A stretch of 38,275 nt of DNA from Bacillota bacterium (GCA_017397825.1 JAFQHT010000003.1:1-38275), one strand, 5' to 3'; numbered from the stretch's first letter, positions 15,926 to 25,199 are shown. Notes: generated by a model from the sequence alone, not told the origin. A program made the numbers and translations.

Positions 15926-16857
15926 AAAAAGCAGGACGTATTTTAAGCCTGGTAGTAATTTTAGTAATGCTCACAACAGCAATCTGCTTTGCAGCACCTG
16001 AAACAGGTGAAGCGGGCGGACTTAACCTGATCAGCACATATCCGGAAGACGGAAGCAAGGGTGCCGCTACAGAAAACATGGGTATCAAACTTTATTTTGA
16101 CACTCAGTTATCTGAAGAGGTTCTCGGCGAAAAGAACAAGGATGCTATCCAGATTTTCGGACCTGAAGGCGACAAACTTCCTACAAGAGTTTTATATGCA
16201 CCTAAGGAAGAAGGCGTAGTTCTGGTAATCGTAGATACAGACAAAGACGGCAAGACAATCAAAGGCGAAAGCAACGCTGAATATACAGTAAAAATCTCCG
16301 GAAACCTTACAGCAGACAACGGAGCAACTCTTGGCCAGAACAAGGAAATCAAGTTCAGAACAATGAACGAAGCTACAAACAATACTGTCAGCATGGTTCT
16401 TATGTTTGTGATGATGGGCGGTATCATGTTCTATTCCACAAAGGCAATGAAGAAAGAAATGGAAAAGACCATGGAAGTATTCAAAGATGCCCCTGTTAAC
16501 CCTTACAAAGAAGCCAAGAAGACAGGCAAGTCCGTGGAAGAAATCGTTGAACAGGACAAGAGAAACAGAGAAAGACAGGAAGCAAAGGCAGCAAGAAAAG
16601 CAAGCAAGGCTGCTGCTGGCAATAGTGAATATCAGGAATACTTTGATGAGTATTATGAAGAATACCTTGCAATGTATGAAGCTGAAGGAAAGCACAAGGT
16701 AAAGGGACCTCGTCCGATTGCAGCTGCAGGCAGCAAGTACATCACAGGACGTAAGGCAGAAGCTGAAGCGCGCAAGGCTGCAGAAGCTGAAAAGAAGGCA
16801 CAGCAGGCTAAGTGGGCTGCAAATGCTAAAAAAGGCAAAGGCAAAAAGAAAAAATAA
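15922..16857 (+). CDS. Exported Big_5-like domain protein with one membrane anchor and a basic cytoplasmic tail
   Basis: A 311-residue protein with a signal peptide (1-24, likely cut after CFA), a bacterial Ig-like domain (about 33-148: ISTYPEDGSKGA, LYFDTQLSEEV, YTVKISGNLTADNG are the hallmarks of the Big_5 type), one membrane helix (about 155-172), then about 135 residues dominated by Lys, Glu, Ala and Arg, including a Tyr/Glu patch (EYQEYFDEYYEEYLAMYE) and a poly-Lys end. If the signal is cleaved, the Ig domain is outside and the charged tail inside. Translation is coupled to tadA by the ATGA overlap, with GGAGG 10 bases upstream. Function unknown; the lysine-rich tail could bind nucleic acid or acidic lipids, which is speculation. 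Confidence 0.8.
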   Translation: MKKAGRILSLVVILVMLTTAICFAAPETGEAGGLNLISTYPEDGSKGAATENMGIKLYFDTQLSEEVLGEKNKDAIQIFGPEGDKLPTRVLYAPKEEGVVLVIVDTDKDGKTIKGESNAEYTVKISGNLTADNGATLGQNKEIKFRTMNEATNNTVSMVLMFVMMGGIMFYSTKAMKKEMEKTMEVFKDAPVNPYKEAKKTGKSVEEIVEQDKRNRERQEAKAARKASKAAAGNSEYQEYFDEYYEEYLAMYEAEGKHKVKGPRPIAAAGSKYITGRKAEAEARKAAEAEKKAQQAKWAANAKKGKGKKKK

Positions 16858-16876
16858 AAAATAGATGTAAAGACAG

Positions 16877-16900
16877 ATGAGAGGAAGAACCTCTCATTTT
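16877..16900 (+). terminator. Weak hairpin between the Big_5 gene and ispE
   Basis: ATGAGAGG (16877-16884) pairs with CCTCTCAT (16890-16897) around a 5-base loop, followed by only TTT. It could act as a partial terminator or RNA-stability hairpin within the transcript. Confidence 0.4.
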
Positions 16901-16921
16901 GTCATAAGAGGGTTTTGAAAA

Positions 16922-17848
16922 GTGAAAGAAATAAGGGAACTGAAACTCAGATCTTTTGCAAAAATTAATCTGGCTCTGGACGTGACAGGAATAAGGGAAG
17001 ACGGATATCACACAGTGGAAACGGTAATGCAGCAGGTATCTCTTTTTGATGAAATTGATATCAGCTGGCAGCCTGACTCTGAAAAGGAACTTGAAATTGT
17101 AATTTCAAACAGCAAACCTTACCTTCCTACAGACCAGAGAAATCTGGCATATAAAGCAGCACTGCTGATGGCAGAAGAGGGAGACTTCAGAGGGACTTTA
17201 AAAATTCACATGGAAAAAAGAATTCCTGTTGCGGCAGGTCTCGGCGGCGGCAGCGGCAACGGTGCTGCAGTCATGATCGGACTTAACCGCATCTGGGATC
17301 TTAAGATGAATACGCTGCAGCTCTGCGAAAAAGGCAGCGTGCTGGGAGTCGATGTGCCTTTCTGCATTCTTGTGCAGAACAGCAAGTACACCTGTGCACT
17401 GGGAACCGGTGCAGGAGAAATACTGACACCTGTAAGACGCGGAATGAAAAAACATCTGATTCTTGCAAAGCCGGCCTTCGGTGTTTCCACCAAGGAAGTA
17501 TTCAAAGGCATCGACAGCTGTATCATTGAAAACAGACCGGACATTGACCAGCTCAGAGAAGGCCTTGCTTCCGAAGATTACAGCAAGGTATATGACAATA
17601 TGATAAATGTTCTTGAGTGTTACACTCTGGAAAATTATCCGGAAGTAAAAGCTCTCAAGGAAAAAATAGCAAAGACCGCAGACGTTAAAAAAGTTCTCAT
17701 GAGCGGAAGCGGCCCTACAGTAATGGGTATTTACGATACTTATTCTGCAGCAAAAAAAGCCTGCCTTGAAATCAGAAAACAAGGATACGAAGCATACTGG
17801 GTTACAGCAGGCAAGGGAGACAGAGGAGAAAGAAATGTTAAACTTTGA
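16922..17848 (+). CDS. ispE: 4-diphosphocytidyl-2-C-methyl-D-erythritol kinase
   Basis: IspE phosphorylates CDP-methylerythritol with ATP in the non-mevalonate isoprenoid pathway. The 308-residue GHMP kinase shows the N-terminal SFAKINLALDVTG with REDGYHTVET, the ATP loop PVAAGLGGGSGNGAAV and the C-terminal MSGSGPTVMG. The start is GTG 16922, about 10 bases after AAGAGGG; no ATG fits the conserved N-terminus. The stop codon lies inside the GntR gene (14-base overlap). The order ispE, GntR regulator, SPOCS protein, spoIIR is one I associate with clostridial chromosomes. Confidence 0.95.
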   Translation: MKEIRELKLRSFAKINLALDVTGIREDGYHTVETVMQQVSLFDEIDISWQPDSEKELEIVISNSKPYLPTDQRNLAYKAALLMAEEGDFRGTLKIHMEKRIPVAAGLGGGSGNGAAVMIGLNRIWDLKMNTLQLCEKGSVLGVDVPFCILVQNSKYTCALGTGAGEILTPVRRGMKKHLILAKPAFGVSTKEVFKGIDSCIIENRPDIDQLREGLASEDYSKVYDNMINVLECYTLENYPEVKALKEKIAKTADVKKVLMSGSGPTVMGIYDTYSAAKKACLEIRKQGYEAYWVTAGKGDRGERNVKL

Positions 17849-18527
17849 TTTACAGAATCACAGACCACTCAGAGAAATTGTATATGAAGAATTAAAAAGA
17901 CAGATTCTCATCGGGGAGATTGCACCCGGTACAAGAATGATGGAAGTTGAGCTTGCTGATGACATGGGAGTCAGCCGTACACCGGTAAGAGAAGCCATCA
18001 GAAAGCTGGAAAAAGAAGGCCTTGTTACAATTGAGCCAAGACGTGGTGCATATGCATCAGATATTTCCATAAAAGACATTGAAGATGTTCTGGAAGTAAG
18101 ACAGGATCTGGAAGGAATGGCGGCAGCACTTGCAGCAATCAAGGCTACTGACGAGCAGAAAGAAGAGCTCCGTAAAGTTACTGAAGACTATAAGACAGCA
18201 GTGGAATCCGGAGACGTAAAGGAAATGATCCGACATGACGAAGCTTTCCACAAACTTATTGTAAGATGCAGCGACAACAAGACTCTGATTCAGCTGGTTT
18301 CCCAGGTACAGGAACTGGCCCTGCGTTTCAGATATATTTACTATGATGATTTTACAAGATTCGGCAGCCAGCCAATGGAACATAAAGAAATCATTGATGC
18401 GATTATCAGCGGAGATGCAAACAAAGCCCGCCATGCAGCAGATGAGCACATCATGCATCTTAAAAAATTCGTAATCAATGAAGGCGAAAGCGTTTTCCAC
18501 GGCAATCATCAGGAAATTCAGAAGTAA
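17835..18527 (+). CDS. GntR-family transcriptional regulator, FadR/FCD type
   Basis: A 230-residue repressor-type protein: winged helix at about 10-70 (YEELKRQILIGEIAPGTRM and GVSRTPVREAIRKLEKEGLV) and an all-helical FCD ligand domain at about 80-210 with the usual acidic/histidine positions (RHDEAFHKLIV, HAADEHIMH) that bind a metal and an organic acid. ATG 17835 has a GAGGAGAAA site and overlaps the end of ispE, so it is translated from the same message. The ligand is not evident. It may control the isoprenoid or sporulation neighbours, but no operator was identified. Confidence 0.9.
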   Translation: MLNFDLQNHRPLREIVYEELKRQILIGEIAPGTRMMEVELADDMGVSRTPVREAIRKLEKEGLVTIEPRRGAYASDISIKDIEDVLEVRQDLEGMAAALAAIKATDEQKEELRKVTEDYKTAVESGDVKEMIRHDEAFHKLIVRCSDNKTLIQLVSQVQELALRFRYIYYDDFTRFGSQPMEHKEIIDAIISGDANKARHAADEHIMHLKKFVINEGESVFHGNHQEIQK

Positions 18528-18543
18528 TAATATAAGGAAACTG

Positions 18544-18576
18544 ACAGCTCTGCTATGGCGGGGCTGTTTTGTTTTT
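18544..18576 (+). terminator. Intrinsic terminator after the GntR gene
   Basis: ACAGCTCTGC (18544-18553) pairs with GCGGGGCTGT (18558-18567), including G-U pairs, around a TATG loop; a T-rich tail follows (TTTGTTTTTT). Confidence 0.8.
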
Positions 18577-18661
18577 TGCGTGCAGGGATGGCGGCGTGGG
18601 TATAAACCTTGTTCAGACTGAATAAACTTAAACAAGACCAAGTTTGGAAAGGGGAAACGCT

Positions 18662-20401
18662 ATGACCTACGAAAAAGATATTCCGGATTATGCCATGGTT
18701 CCTGCCATTGAGACCGCCAGAGAGCCTTCAAAGGAAACTGCCCTGCAGCCGGAAGAAAAACTGATAACACCTGTCACAAAAGGTTCTATATACTCACAGA
18801 TTCAGGTGACAAACATTTCCGAAAAGCAGAAAACAGTCATCATCATTGAGGAAGATATTCTGGTTCCCGACACTAAACCAGACCTTCGTGAGATATTGCT
18901 CATTGACGGTAAAGCCCGCCTGACTCCCCGGGAGCAGGAACGTTCCGGCAAAGGCGAAGACTATATAGACCTTGCAGGTGAAATAGACCTGCAGACTCTG
19001 TACATGCCTGAAAACATGCAGCAGGCAGAGGCTGTAATTCCTGTGCAGACCAGAATTCCTTTTAAGGACCGGTGGCATACGGCCGTTGCACCCGGAGCGG
19101 CAATAACTCTGGAATGCTGGCCGGAAAAAATCGACTACATGGTGATAAATGAACGAAAATACAGAGTGAAAATTTTTCTTGCAGTTAAGGCCCGTGAATG
19201 TTCCGAAAGAAAACTCGATGTGTTCGAAGGTCTTTCCGGTGAAGACATCCAGGTCCTCAAAGAAAAAATTGAAATTACCAATGTGTCGCTGAAGAAAAAA
19301 GATACCGTTACTATCAGCGAAATCCTTGATATCAAAGAAGAACAGCCGGTAGAGGCCATACTGAAGCAGGACATCTGCGTCACAGAAAACTACAAGCAGA
19401 TTACCGGAGAAAAGATGATAATAAATGGTTTTGTCTACATAAACCTGCTCTATTCAGTGGCCCGGCAGGCCTGCCCGCCGGAGACAGAAACAGCACCGGA
19501 AACAGAGACAGCGCTCCGCTATGCCGGTACCGACCACATACGTCAGGCACAGGAAAGAGTGGAATTTACCCAGTTCATACCACTTACAGGGGGCGGGCAG
19601 ATGAGCGGCAGCAAGGTGACCTTTGACAGCAGCGGCCTGAGAGTCAGACTGATAAATGATCATGAGCAGGGCGAAGTGATGCAGCTTGAAGGGGACATCA
19701 TAACATGTGCAGAACTTTACTCCAACATTGAAAAAGAAATAATCGTCGATGGTTATCACAGAGAAAAAGACTTTATCTGTGACTTCACTGAAGAAAAATG
19801 CAGGACGCTGGTGGGAACCGCGACGGGAGAAGCATCAATACGGGAAATCATTTCGCCCGATCCTGCATACGGGGACCTGGAAAGAATTATTTACACTTCA
19901 GCAGAAATTACTTCAGGAACAAGCCGCAGTGAACCGGGAAAGGTTGTAACAGAGGGAGAGACCTGTGTGAAATTAATCTGCCAGGGCAGGACCTCAAAAG
20001 AAGCAGAGCCGCAGATTTTTTCTTTAAAGCAGCAGGTGCCTTTCAGAATTGTTACCACTATGCCGCAGCTTGCAGGTGGGGAGGTTATAAGTGACAAGCT
20101 TCATATAAAAGATGTGTGGTGCGAAAAAATAAACGGCAAGCAGATTGAATTCAACGCCTGTGCAGTTGTAAATGCAGAAATCATGAAGGAAAAACCTTTC
20201 AAAGTGCTCGTAAATCCTGCCTTTGAGGAGCGCAGAGTAAAAGAACGGCAGGTGCCTATGGTAGTCTATGTGACAGGGAAAAATGACAGTCTCTGGTCAA
20301 TCGCCAAAAAATTCAAAACCACTGCAGACACCATAAGCCAGATAAACCAGCTGGACGGAAAGCCTCTGCAGGAGGGAATGAAACTGCTTATTTTAAAATA
20401 A
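18662..20401 (+). CDS. sipL: SPOCS (DUF3794) and LysM domain protein, SipL-like
   Basis: 579 residues with repeated SPOCS-type regions (about 40-150, 205-330 and 400-500; e.g. EEDILVPDTKPDLREILLID and GEKMIINGFVYINLLYSV) and a C-terminal LysM domain (about 533-579, VTGKNDSLWSIAKKFKTTAD). This is the architecture of SipL, the clostridial protein that binds SpoIVA at the forespore surface and is needed for coat assembly. AAAGGGG precedes ATG 18662; an in-frame ATG at 18644 has no such site. spoIIR follows after 62 bases. SPOCS/LysM proteins are also found in other spore-coat roles, so orthology to SipL is likely rather than proven. Confidence 0.83.
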   Translation: MTYEKDIPDYAMVPAIETAREPSKETALQPEEKLITPVTKGSIYSQIQVTNISEKQKTVIIIEEDILVPDTKPDLREILLIDGKARLTPREQERSGKGEDYIDLAGEIDLQTLYMPENMQQAEAVIPVQTRIPFKDRWHTAVAPGAAITLECWPEKIDYMVINERKYRVKIFLAVKARECSERKLDVFEGLSGEDIQVLKEKIEITNVSLKKKDTVTISEILDIKEEQPVEAILKQDICVTENYKQITGEKMIINGFVYINLLYSVARQACPPETETAPETETALRYAGTDHIRQAQERVEFTQFIPLTGGGQMSGSKVTFDSSGLRVRLINDHEQGEVMQLEGDIITCAELYSNIEKEIIVDGYHREKDFICDFTEEKCRTLVGTATGEASIREIISPDPAYGDLERIIYTSAEITSGTSRSEPGKVVTEGETCVKLICQGRTSKEAEPQIFSLKQQVPFRIVTTMPQLAGGEVISDKLHIKDVWCEKINGKQIEFNACAVVNAEIMKEKPFKVLVNPAFEERRVKERQVPMVVYVTGKNDSLWSIAKKFKTTADTISQINQLDGKPLQEGMKLLILK

Positions 20402-20463
20402 TCTGCGGGCAAATGTATCATACCGGCAAAATATGCCTATACTCCTTCTGAAAGGGGTATTAT

Positions 20464-21090
20464 ATGATGAAAAGAAACTATGTGATAATTCTTTGGGTTT
20501 TACTTATGATGGTCACAGCACTGGCCTGTACTCAGCAGGAACCGCCACTGCAGCAGCCTGAAGCTGAGGGACCGGTAAATGATTATGAAGGGATAATCAG
20601 ATTCCACGTCATTGCCAACAGTGATTCTGCGGAAGACCAGGACCTGAAACTACTTGTAAGAAACTGTGTGATTGTTAAACTTCAGAACGCGCTGCAGGGC
20701 GCAGAAGATGTGGCAGCCACACGAAAATATATCGAAGAAAACACAGAAGAGATAAACAGCTGGGCACAGAGCTGTGTCAATGCCTGGGGATATGACTATA
20801 AAACAGAAACCAATCTGGGCATTGCAGCGATTCCGGCAAAACAATACGACGATGTGTATTTTCCTGCAGGAAACTATGAGGCACTTACAATCACCATCGG
20901 CGAAGGCGAAGGACAGAACTGGTGGTGTGTGATTTTTCCTCCTTTGTGCCTTGTGGACTGCAGCGAGGAACCATACAGCCAGCTTTTCGAAGAAGAAAAG
21001 GGCCGGTTGGTGCTGAAGTCGAAACTCCTGGAGATTCTGGGCAGCGAAACTGAACAGAAAGCAAAGAAAAAAGCCAATCCCGAGCATTAA
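20464..21090 (+). CDS. spoIIR: Stage II sporulation protein R
   Basis: SpoIIR is made in the forespore and secreted into the intermembrane space, where it triggers SpoIIGA to process pro-sigma E. The 208-residue protein has an N-terminal hydrophobic signal (5-22, ending TALAC) and the signature stretches IRFHVIANSDSAEDQDLKL, YFPAGNYEALTITIGEGEGQ and NWWCVIFPPLCLVD. ATG 20464 and 20467 are both possible after AAAGGGG. Whether ALAC is a lipobox is doubtful (no Leu at -3); signal peptidase I cleavage after ALA is equally plausible. With the SipL-like gene this indicates a sporulation-competent lineage. The 3' end of the coding sequence forms one arm of a terminator. Confidence 0.93.
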   Translation: MMKRNYVIILWVLLMMVTALACTQQEPPLQQPEAEGPVNDYEGIIRFHVIANSDSAEDQDLKLLVRNCVIVKLQNALQGAEDVAATRKYIEENTEEINSWAQSCVNAWGYDYKTETNLGIAAIPAKQYDDVYFPAGNYEALTITIGEGEGQNWWCVIFPPLCLVDCSEEPYSQLFEEEKGRLVLKSKLLEILGSETEQKAKKKANPEH

Positions 21091-21105
21091 AGGATTGGCT
21101 TTTTG
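21068..21105. terminator. Bidirectional terminator overlapping the end of spoIIR
   Basis: AAAGCCAATCC (about 21070-21080), still inside the coding sequence, pairs with GGATTGGCTTT (21092-21102), with T and A runs flanking on either side. It serves spoIIR and the convergent htrA gene, whose stop is at 21111. Confidence 0.85.
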
Positions 21106-21110
21106 TCTGT

Positions 21111-22463
21111 TTAATTGAAGAAATCAAAGATGTCGAAGATGCTGCCGCCACCATTGTTTGGCTGCTGCGGCAGACCGTTCTGTCCGTTATTATTATCGTT
21201 GTTATTGTTATTATCGTTGTTGTTCTGATTCTGGTCCTGCTGTTCCTCATCCGGGTTTTCTGCAAACTGGTTTGCATCTTCGAGAACCATGGTGACTTTT
21301 TTCATATCGTTTTCACGGATGATTGTAAATGTGACTTTGTCGCCGATTTCGTGGTTCTGGATTTCCTTGAGGAGAACTGCAGAGCTTGTTACTTTCACAT
21401 CGTCGATATAGTAAATCATGTCTCCTGGCTGAAGGCCGGCTTTTTTAGCGTTTTCGCCGTTTACTTCCTGAATGTAAACGCCGGTGATGGACACGCCGTA
21501 CTGCATTGCTCTCTGTGCATCAGTAAGGTCTATGATGGTGATGCCTGCAGCAGGTCTGCCTTCAACGTAACCATTTTCGATAAGTGACTTTGTAACAGTG
21601 GCTACCTTGTCGCAAGGGATTGCAAATCCAAGGCCTTCAACGTCTGAGCCTGAAGACTTTGCAACTACGATACCTGCCAGATTACCATACTGGTCAAAAA
21701 GGCCGCCGCCGGAGTTGCCCGGATTGATGGAAGCACTTGTCTGAATCAGTGACATGGACTTGCCTTCAAGAACGATTTCACGTTCGAGAGCACTGATAAT
21801 ACCTTCAGTAGCCGTACCGGAAAGTGTACCAAGCGGGTTACCGATGGCAACTACCAGACCGCCTACGCAAAGGTCTTCTTCCTTGGCAATGGTTACAGGC
21901 TTAAGTCCTGTTGCTTCGATTTTGATTACTGCAAGGTCTGTCTGTCTGTCAGTAGCAATAAGTGTGGCAGGAGCAGTGTTGCCGTCGTTAAGGGTTACCT
22001 TGATATTGCTTGCACCTTCAATAACGTGGTTATTTGTGATGATGTAACCGTCTTCGCTGTAGATTACGCCGCTGCCTGCACCTTCAGTTACGTACTGACG
22101 GGCCCAGAAGTCTGTGGCAACTGATTCAGTGGAAATTGCAACAACTGAATTTTCGTTTTTTGCAATAATTTCCTGAACTGAAAGTTCGCTGCCTGTGGAC
22201 TCGGACAGATTGTAGTTGGTGGTTGTGATTGATTTATTAATAGTGGTTCCGCCGAAGATGCTCATGGCCATGGCATAGGCACCGGCACCCACTGCAGCAG
22301 AAAGAACTATTGAAAAAATCATCATTATTACCATGAACTTGCGGGTAACATACTTCGGTTCTTTTTTCTGCTTCGGCGTTCTGAAAGGAGCCTCCGCAGT
22401 GTCGGTATATTCATTGTATTTGTTATGTTCAGTATCAGTCTGGAACTTATCCCAATCTTCCAT
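21111..22463 (-). CDS. htrA: Membrane-anchored HtrA/DegP-type serine protease with PDZ domain
   Basis: A 450-residue S1C protease for envelope protein quality control. Order: cytoplasmic N-terminus (1-42, charged), one membrane helix (43-67), protease domain with His146 (NNHVIEG), Asp176 (DRQTDLAVIK) and Ser251 (INPGNSGGGLF), a PDZ domain (about 305-400, LQPGDMIYYIDDVKV), and a C-terminal Asn/Asp/Gln-rich low-complexity tail of about 40 residues ending FDIFDFFN. ATG 22463 follows AAGGAGG. The tail is encoded by reiterated AAT/AAC-type codons (21186-21224). It is divergent from the hexomutase gene; a minus-strand TATAAT at 22503-22498 is a probable -10. Confidence 0.95.
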   Translation of the reverse strand: MEDWDKFQTDTEHNKYNEYTDTAEAPFRTPKQKKEPKYVTRKFMVIMMIFSIVLSAAVGAGAYAMAMSIFGGTTINKSITTTNYNLSESTGSELSVQEIIAKNENSVVAISTESVATDFWARQYVTEGAGSGVIYSEDGYIITNNHVIEGASNIKVTLNDGNTAPATLIATDRQTDLAVIKIEATGLKPVTIAKEEDLCVGGLVVAIGNPLGTLSGTATEGIISALEREIVLEGKSMSLIQTSASINPGNSGGGLFDQYGNLAGIVVAKSSGSDVEGLGFAIPCDKVATVTKSLIENGYVEGRPAAGITIIDLTDAQRAMQYGVSITGVYIQEVNGENAKKAGLQPGDMIYYIDDVKVTSSAVLLKEIQNHEIGDKVTFTIIRENDMKKVTMVLEDANQFAENPDEEQQDQNQNNNDNNNNNDNNNGQNGLPQQPNNGGGSIFDIFDFFN

Positions 22464-22520
22464 AATGAAACCTCCTTCTTTATCTGAATTTAATCAAATT
22501 ATATCCATAAATTGTGTATT

Positions 22521-22549
22521 TTGTGTGTAAAAAATATGTGAAATATGAT
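22521..22549 (+). promoter_or_regulatory. Promoter of the phosphohexomutase gene train
   Basis: TTGTGT (22521-22526), a 17-bp spacer and TATGAT (22544-22549); predicted start near 22556. Confidence 0.55.
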
Positions 22550-22584
22550 AAAATAAACTGTTAGTACGAAGAACTCAGTGAAAC

Positions 22585-24282
22585 ATGGATATATATATTA
22601 TGGAAAGAGCAATCAGAGAATATACAAGGTGGAAAAACCATCACATCCCTGAAGACCTGACGGCAGAACTTGATGCCATTAAAAATGATTCCGACGAAAT
22701 CTATGACAGATTCTGCAAGGATATCGCTTTCGGAACTTCAGGCCTCAGAGGTAAAATGGGTGCAGGGTCCAACAGAATCAACTCTGTGGTTCTGCGCAAA
22801 GCCTCACTTGGCATCGCAGAATACCTGACCCGCCGCTATGATGCACCTGAAATTGTCATAGGTTACGACACCAGAATCAATTCAAAAGAATATGCCATGG
22901 CAGTGGCGGAAGTTTACGCGGCAAAAGGTGTGACAGCCTACGTTTTCGGACAGGCCACACCGGTGCCTGTGGTTTCTTTTGCAGTAAGACATATGGCAAT
23001 CAACGGCGGCATTATGATTACCGCAAGCCACAATACAAAAGAATATAACGGATATAAGGTATATGACCATTTCGGCAATCAGATAGATAACCGCAAGGCG
23101 GCCCTTATTGAAAAATACATTGAGGAGCAGGATCCTTTCTGCTGGGAGCCGGCAGCATCTCCGGCAGAGGTAGTGGTTCTTGATGACAGTATTAAGGAAG
23201 CTTACCTTGCAGCGTTAGGAAAAGAAATTCTCTGGTGGGACGAGCCTGAAGTATGCAGCAGTGCTCTTAAGAAGCTGGAAGTATGCTATACACCGCTTAA
23301 CGGCTCTGGGCTTTCCTATGTGCTGGGAGCCCTCGGAAATCTTGGCATGGAAGATATTCATGTTGTAAAAACCCAGGAGGCACCGGACGGAAATTTTCCG
23401 ACCTGCCCTTCACCAAATCCTGAAAATGACCATGTTTATGAAGAGGCGCTTAAAGAATGTGCTGATTCAGACCATAAATACGATATAATTCTGGCAACTG
23501 ACCCGGACAGCGACAGGCTGGGTGTGGTAGTATATTCAGACGGAGAGTATGTGCATCTGAGCGGCAATCAGGTGGGCGAGCTCATGTTTGATTACGTGTG
23601 CCGCTGCCACAGCGCGGGAGCAGGCGGAAGAAACCTTGCGGGCCATAAAGTTGCGCTGAAAAGCTTTGTAAGTTCGCCGCTGGTGGAAGAAATCGGCAGA
23701 GCTTACGGAGTGGAAGTTAAAAATGTTTTCACAGGTTTTAAAAATATAGTGCTGGAAATCGAAAGAATGAAGGCTGCCGGCCGCGGCGATGACTTTCTTT
23801 TCGGTTTCGAGGAAAGTCTGGGATACCTTTACGGGGACTATACCCGCGACAAAGATGGTATCATGGCGGCACAGATGGTATGCCTCATGGCAGCTCAGGA
23901 AAAGAGCCTGGGCAGCGATCTGGTAAAGCGCCTTGAAAAAATTTACGGACAGTACGGCCATACAGAGTCAATTGCAACATCCATCGTGTACAGACACGAA
24001 AAGGACAGAGCTAAGATGAACGCCATGGTTGCAGAACTTTTTGATGGAAAACTGAAACGCCGCCAGAAAGAAGAGGCGGCTGTTCTGAAGGAGTTTTGTT
24101 ACCGCCATCAGAACATGTACTGTGCTGACCTTATGGGCGGTCACAGAGTTATCGTGCGGCCCTCAGGCACTGAATTAAAACTTAAAATATATATATTTGC
24201 CAAAGGCGCAAGCCGTGACGAAGCTATCGACATGGCATCAGGGCTCTGCAGCTGGGCAAGACAAATTCTGGAGGAAGAATAA
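22585..24282 (+). CDS. Phosphoglucomutase/phosphomannomutase family enzyme
   Basis: A 565-residue alpha-D-phosphohexomutase, of the PgcA type that converts glucose-6-P to glucose-1-P. Motifs in order: GTSGLRGKMG near the N-terminus, the phosphoserine loop TASHNTKEYNGYKVY, the metal loop ATDPDSDRLGV, the sugar loop GFEESLGYLYG and the phosphate loop RPSGTELKLKIY. Neither ATG 22585 nor the in-frame ATG 22600 has a clear Shine-Dalgarno sequence; the family N-terminus would fit 22600 as well. Its stop overlaps the hslO start by one base (TAATG), the first of several tight junctions in this train. A strict phosphomannomutase or glucosamine mutase role is less likely given the length. Confidence 0.92.
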   Translation: MDIYIMERAIREYTRWKNHHIPEDLTAELDAIKNDSDEIYDRFCKDIAFGTSGLRGKMGAGSNRINSVVLRKASLGIAEYLTRRYDAPEIVIGYDTRINSKEYAMAVAEVYAAKGVTAYVFGQATPVPVVSFAVRHMAINGGIMITASHNTKEYNGYKVYDHFGNQIDNRKAALIEKYIEEQDPFCWEPAASPAEVVVLDDSIKEAYLAALGKEILWWDEPEVCSSALKKLEVCYTPLNGSGLSYVLGALGNLGMEDIHVVKTQEAPDGNFPTCPSPNPENDHVYEEALKECADSDHKYDIILATDPDSDRLGVVVYSDGEYVHLSGNQVGELMFDYVCRCHSAGAGGRNLAGHKVALKSFVSSPLVEEIGRAYGVEVKNVFTGFKNIVLEIERMKAAGRGDDFLFGFEESLGYLYGDYTRDKDGIMAAQMVCLMAAQEKSLGSDLVKRLEKIYGQYGHTESIATSIVYRHEKDRAKMNAMVAELFDGKLKRRQKEEAAVLKEFCYRHQNMYCADLMGGHRVIVRPSGTELKLKIYIFAKGASRDEAIDMASGLCSWARQILEEE

Positions 24283-25199
24283 TGAGTAAAGTATATACGG
24301 CAATAGACAGAAGCGGTTCATACCGCGTTTACCTTGCAATCACCACTGATATGGTTGAAGAGGCAAGAAAGATTCACGACACCACACCACTGGCTACAGC
24401 AGGCCTCGGAAGAGTTCTTACAGGGGCAGGCCTCATGGGCCTCATGCTCAAGAACGAAACAGACAAGCTGACAGTGATTTTCAAGGGCGACGGTCCTGCA
24501 AAGCAGATTCTGGCAACAGCCACTGCTGACGGCAGAGTAAAGGGCTTCATTGCAAATCCTGATGTGGACCTGCCTTTAAACGAAATCGGCAAGCTGGACG
24601 TGGGTGGAAGCCTTGGCATCGGCGAGCTTACAGTTATCAAGGATCTGGGCCTGAGAGAACCATATGTGGGAACAATTGCTCTGGTTGACGGCGAAATTGC
24701 TGATGACCTTACAGCATACTACTTTATTTCCGAACAGCAGAATACTGCAATTTCCCTGGGCGTAAAAATCGATACTGACTATTCAGTCCTTGCAGCAGGC
24801 GGCATGTTTATCCAGATGCTTCCGGGCTTCCAGGACGAAGCAGTAGACGCGCTGGAAAAAATGCTTGCGGACCTGCCGCCGATTACAACAATCGTTGAGG
24901 AAACAGTCAACGCAGGCGGCGGTAAGTCAGAAGAAGGTCTCCTCATGGACATGATGGAAAGAATCTTCGGCGACATGCCTGAGGAATACAAAGTCAGCGG
25001 CCTTGAATTCCGCGACATGGGCTGGGAGTGCGACTGCTCCGAGGAAAGACTTGAAAAAGTTCTTATGACCATCGGTGTAAGCGACCTGAGAGAAATCATC
25101 GAAGAAGACGGCCAGGCTGAAATGGTCTGCCAGTTCTGCTGCAAAAAATATCATTTTGACAAGGAACATCTTGAAAGAATTCTGGCAAGCATTCTGTAA
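24282..25199 (+). CDS. hslO: Redox-regulated chaperone Hsp33
   Basis: Hsp33 is a cytoplasmic holdase activated by oxidation of its zinc-bound cysteines. The 305-residue protein has the family start [20 protein letters not shown] and the C-terminal redox switch Cys250-x-Cys252 (ECDC) with Cys283-x2-Cys286 (CQFC). GGAGGAAGA precedes the ATG, which overlaps the previous stop. In an anaerobe it would protect against oxygen exposure. It sits between the hexomutase gene and ddl, with 27 bases to ddl. Confidence 0.96.
   Translation: MSKVYTAIDRSGSYRVYLAITTDMVEEARKIHDTTPLATAGLGRVLTGAGLMGLMLKNETDKLTVIFKGDGPAKQILATATADGRVKGFIANPDVDLPLNEIGKLDVGGSLGIGELTVIKDLGLREPYVGTIALVDGEIADDLTAYYFISEQQNTAISLGVKIDTDYSVLAAGGMFIQMLPGFQDEAVDALEKMLADLPPITTIVEETVNAGGGKSEEGLLMDMMERIFGDMPEEYKVSGLEFRDMGWECDCSEERLEKVLMTIGVSDLREIIEEDGQAEMVCQFCCKKYHFDKEHLERILASIL

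Noticed and set aside
18057..18641. Minus-strand open frame of 194 codons opposite the GntR gene
   Set aside because: It is antisense to a clear GntR/FCD protein, has no ribosome site, and its composition mirrors the codon pattern of the real gene.
21180..21230. Tandem repeat or CRISPR-like array
   Set aside because: The repeats are trinucleotides within the htrA coding sequence giving poly-Asn/Asp; there are no spacers.
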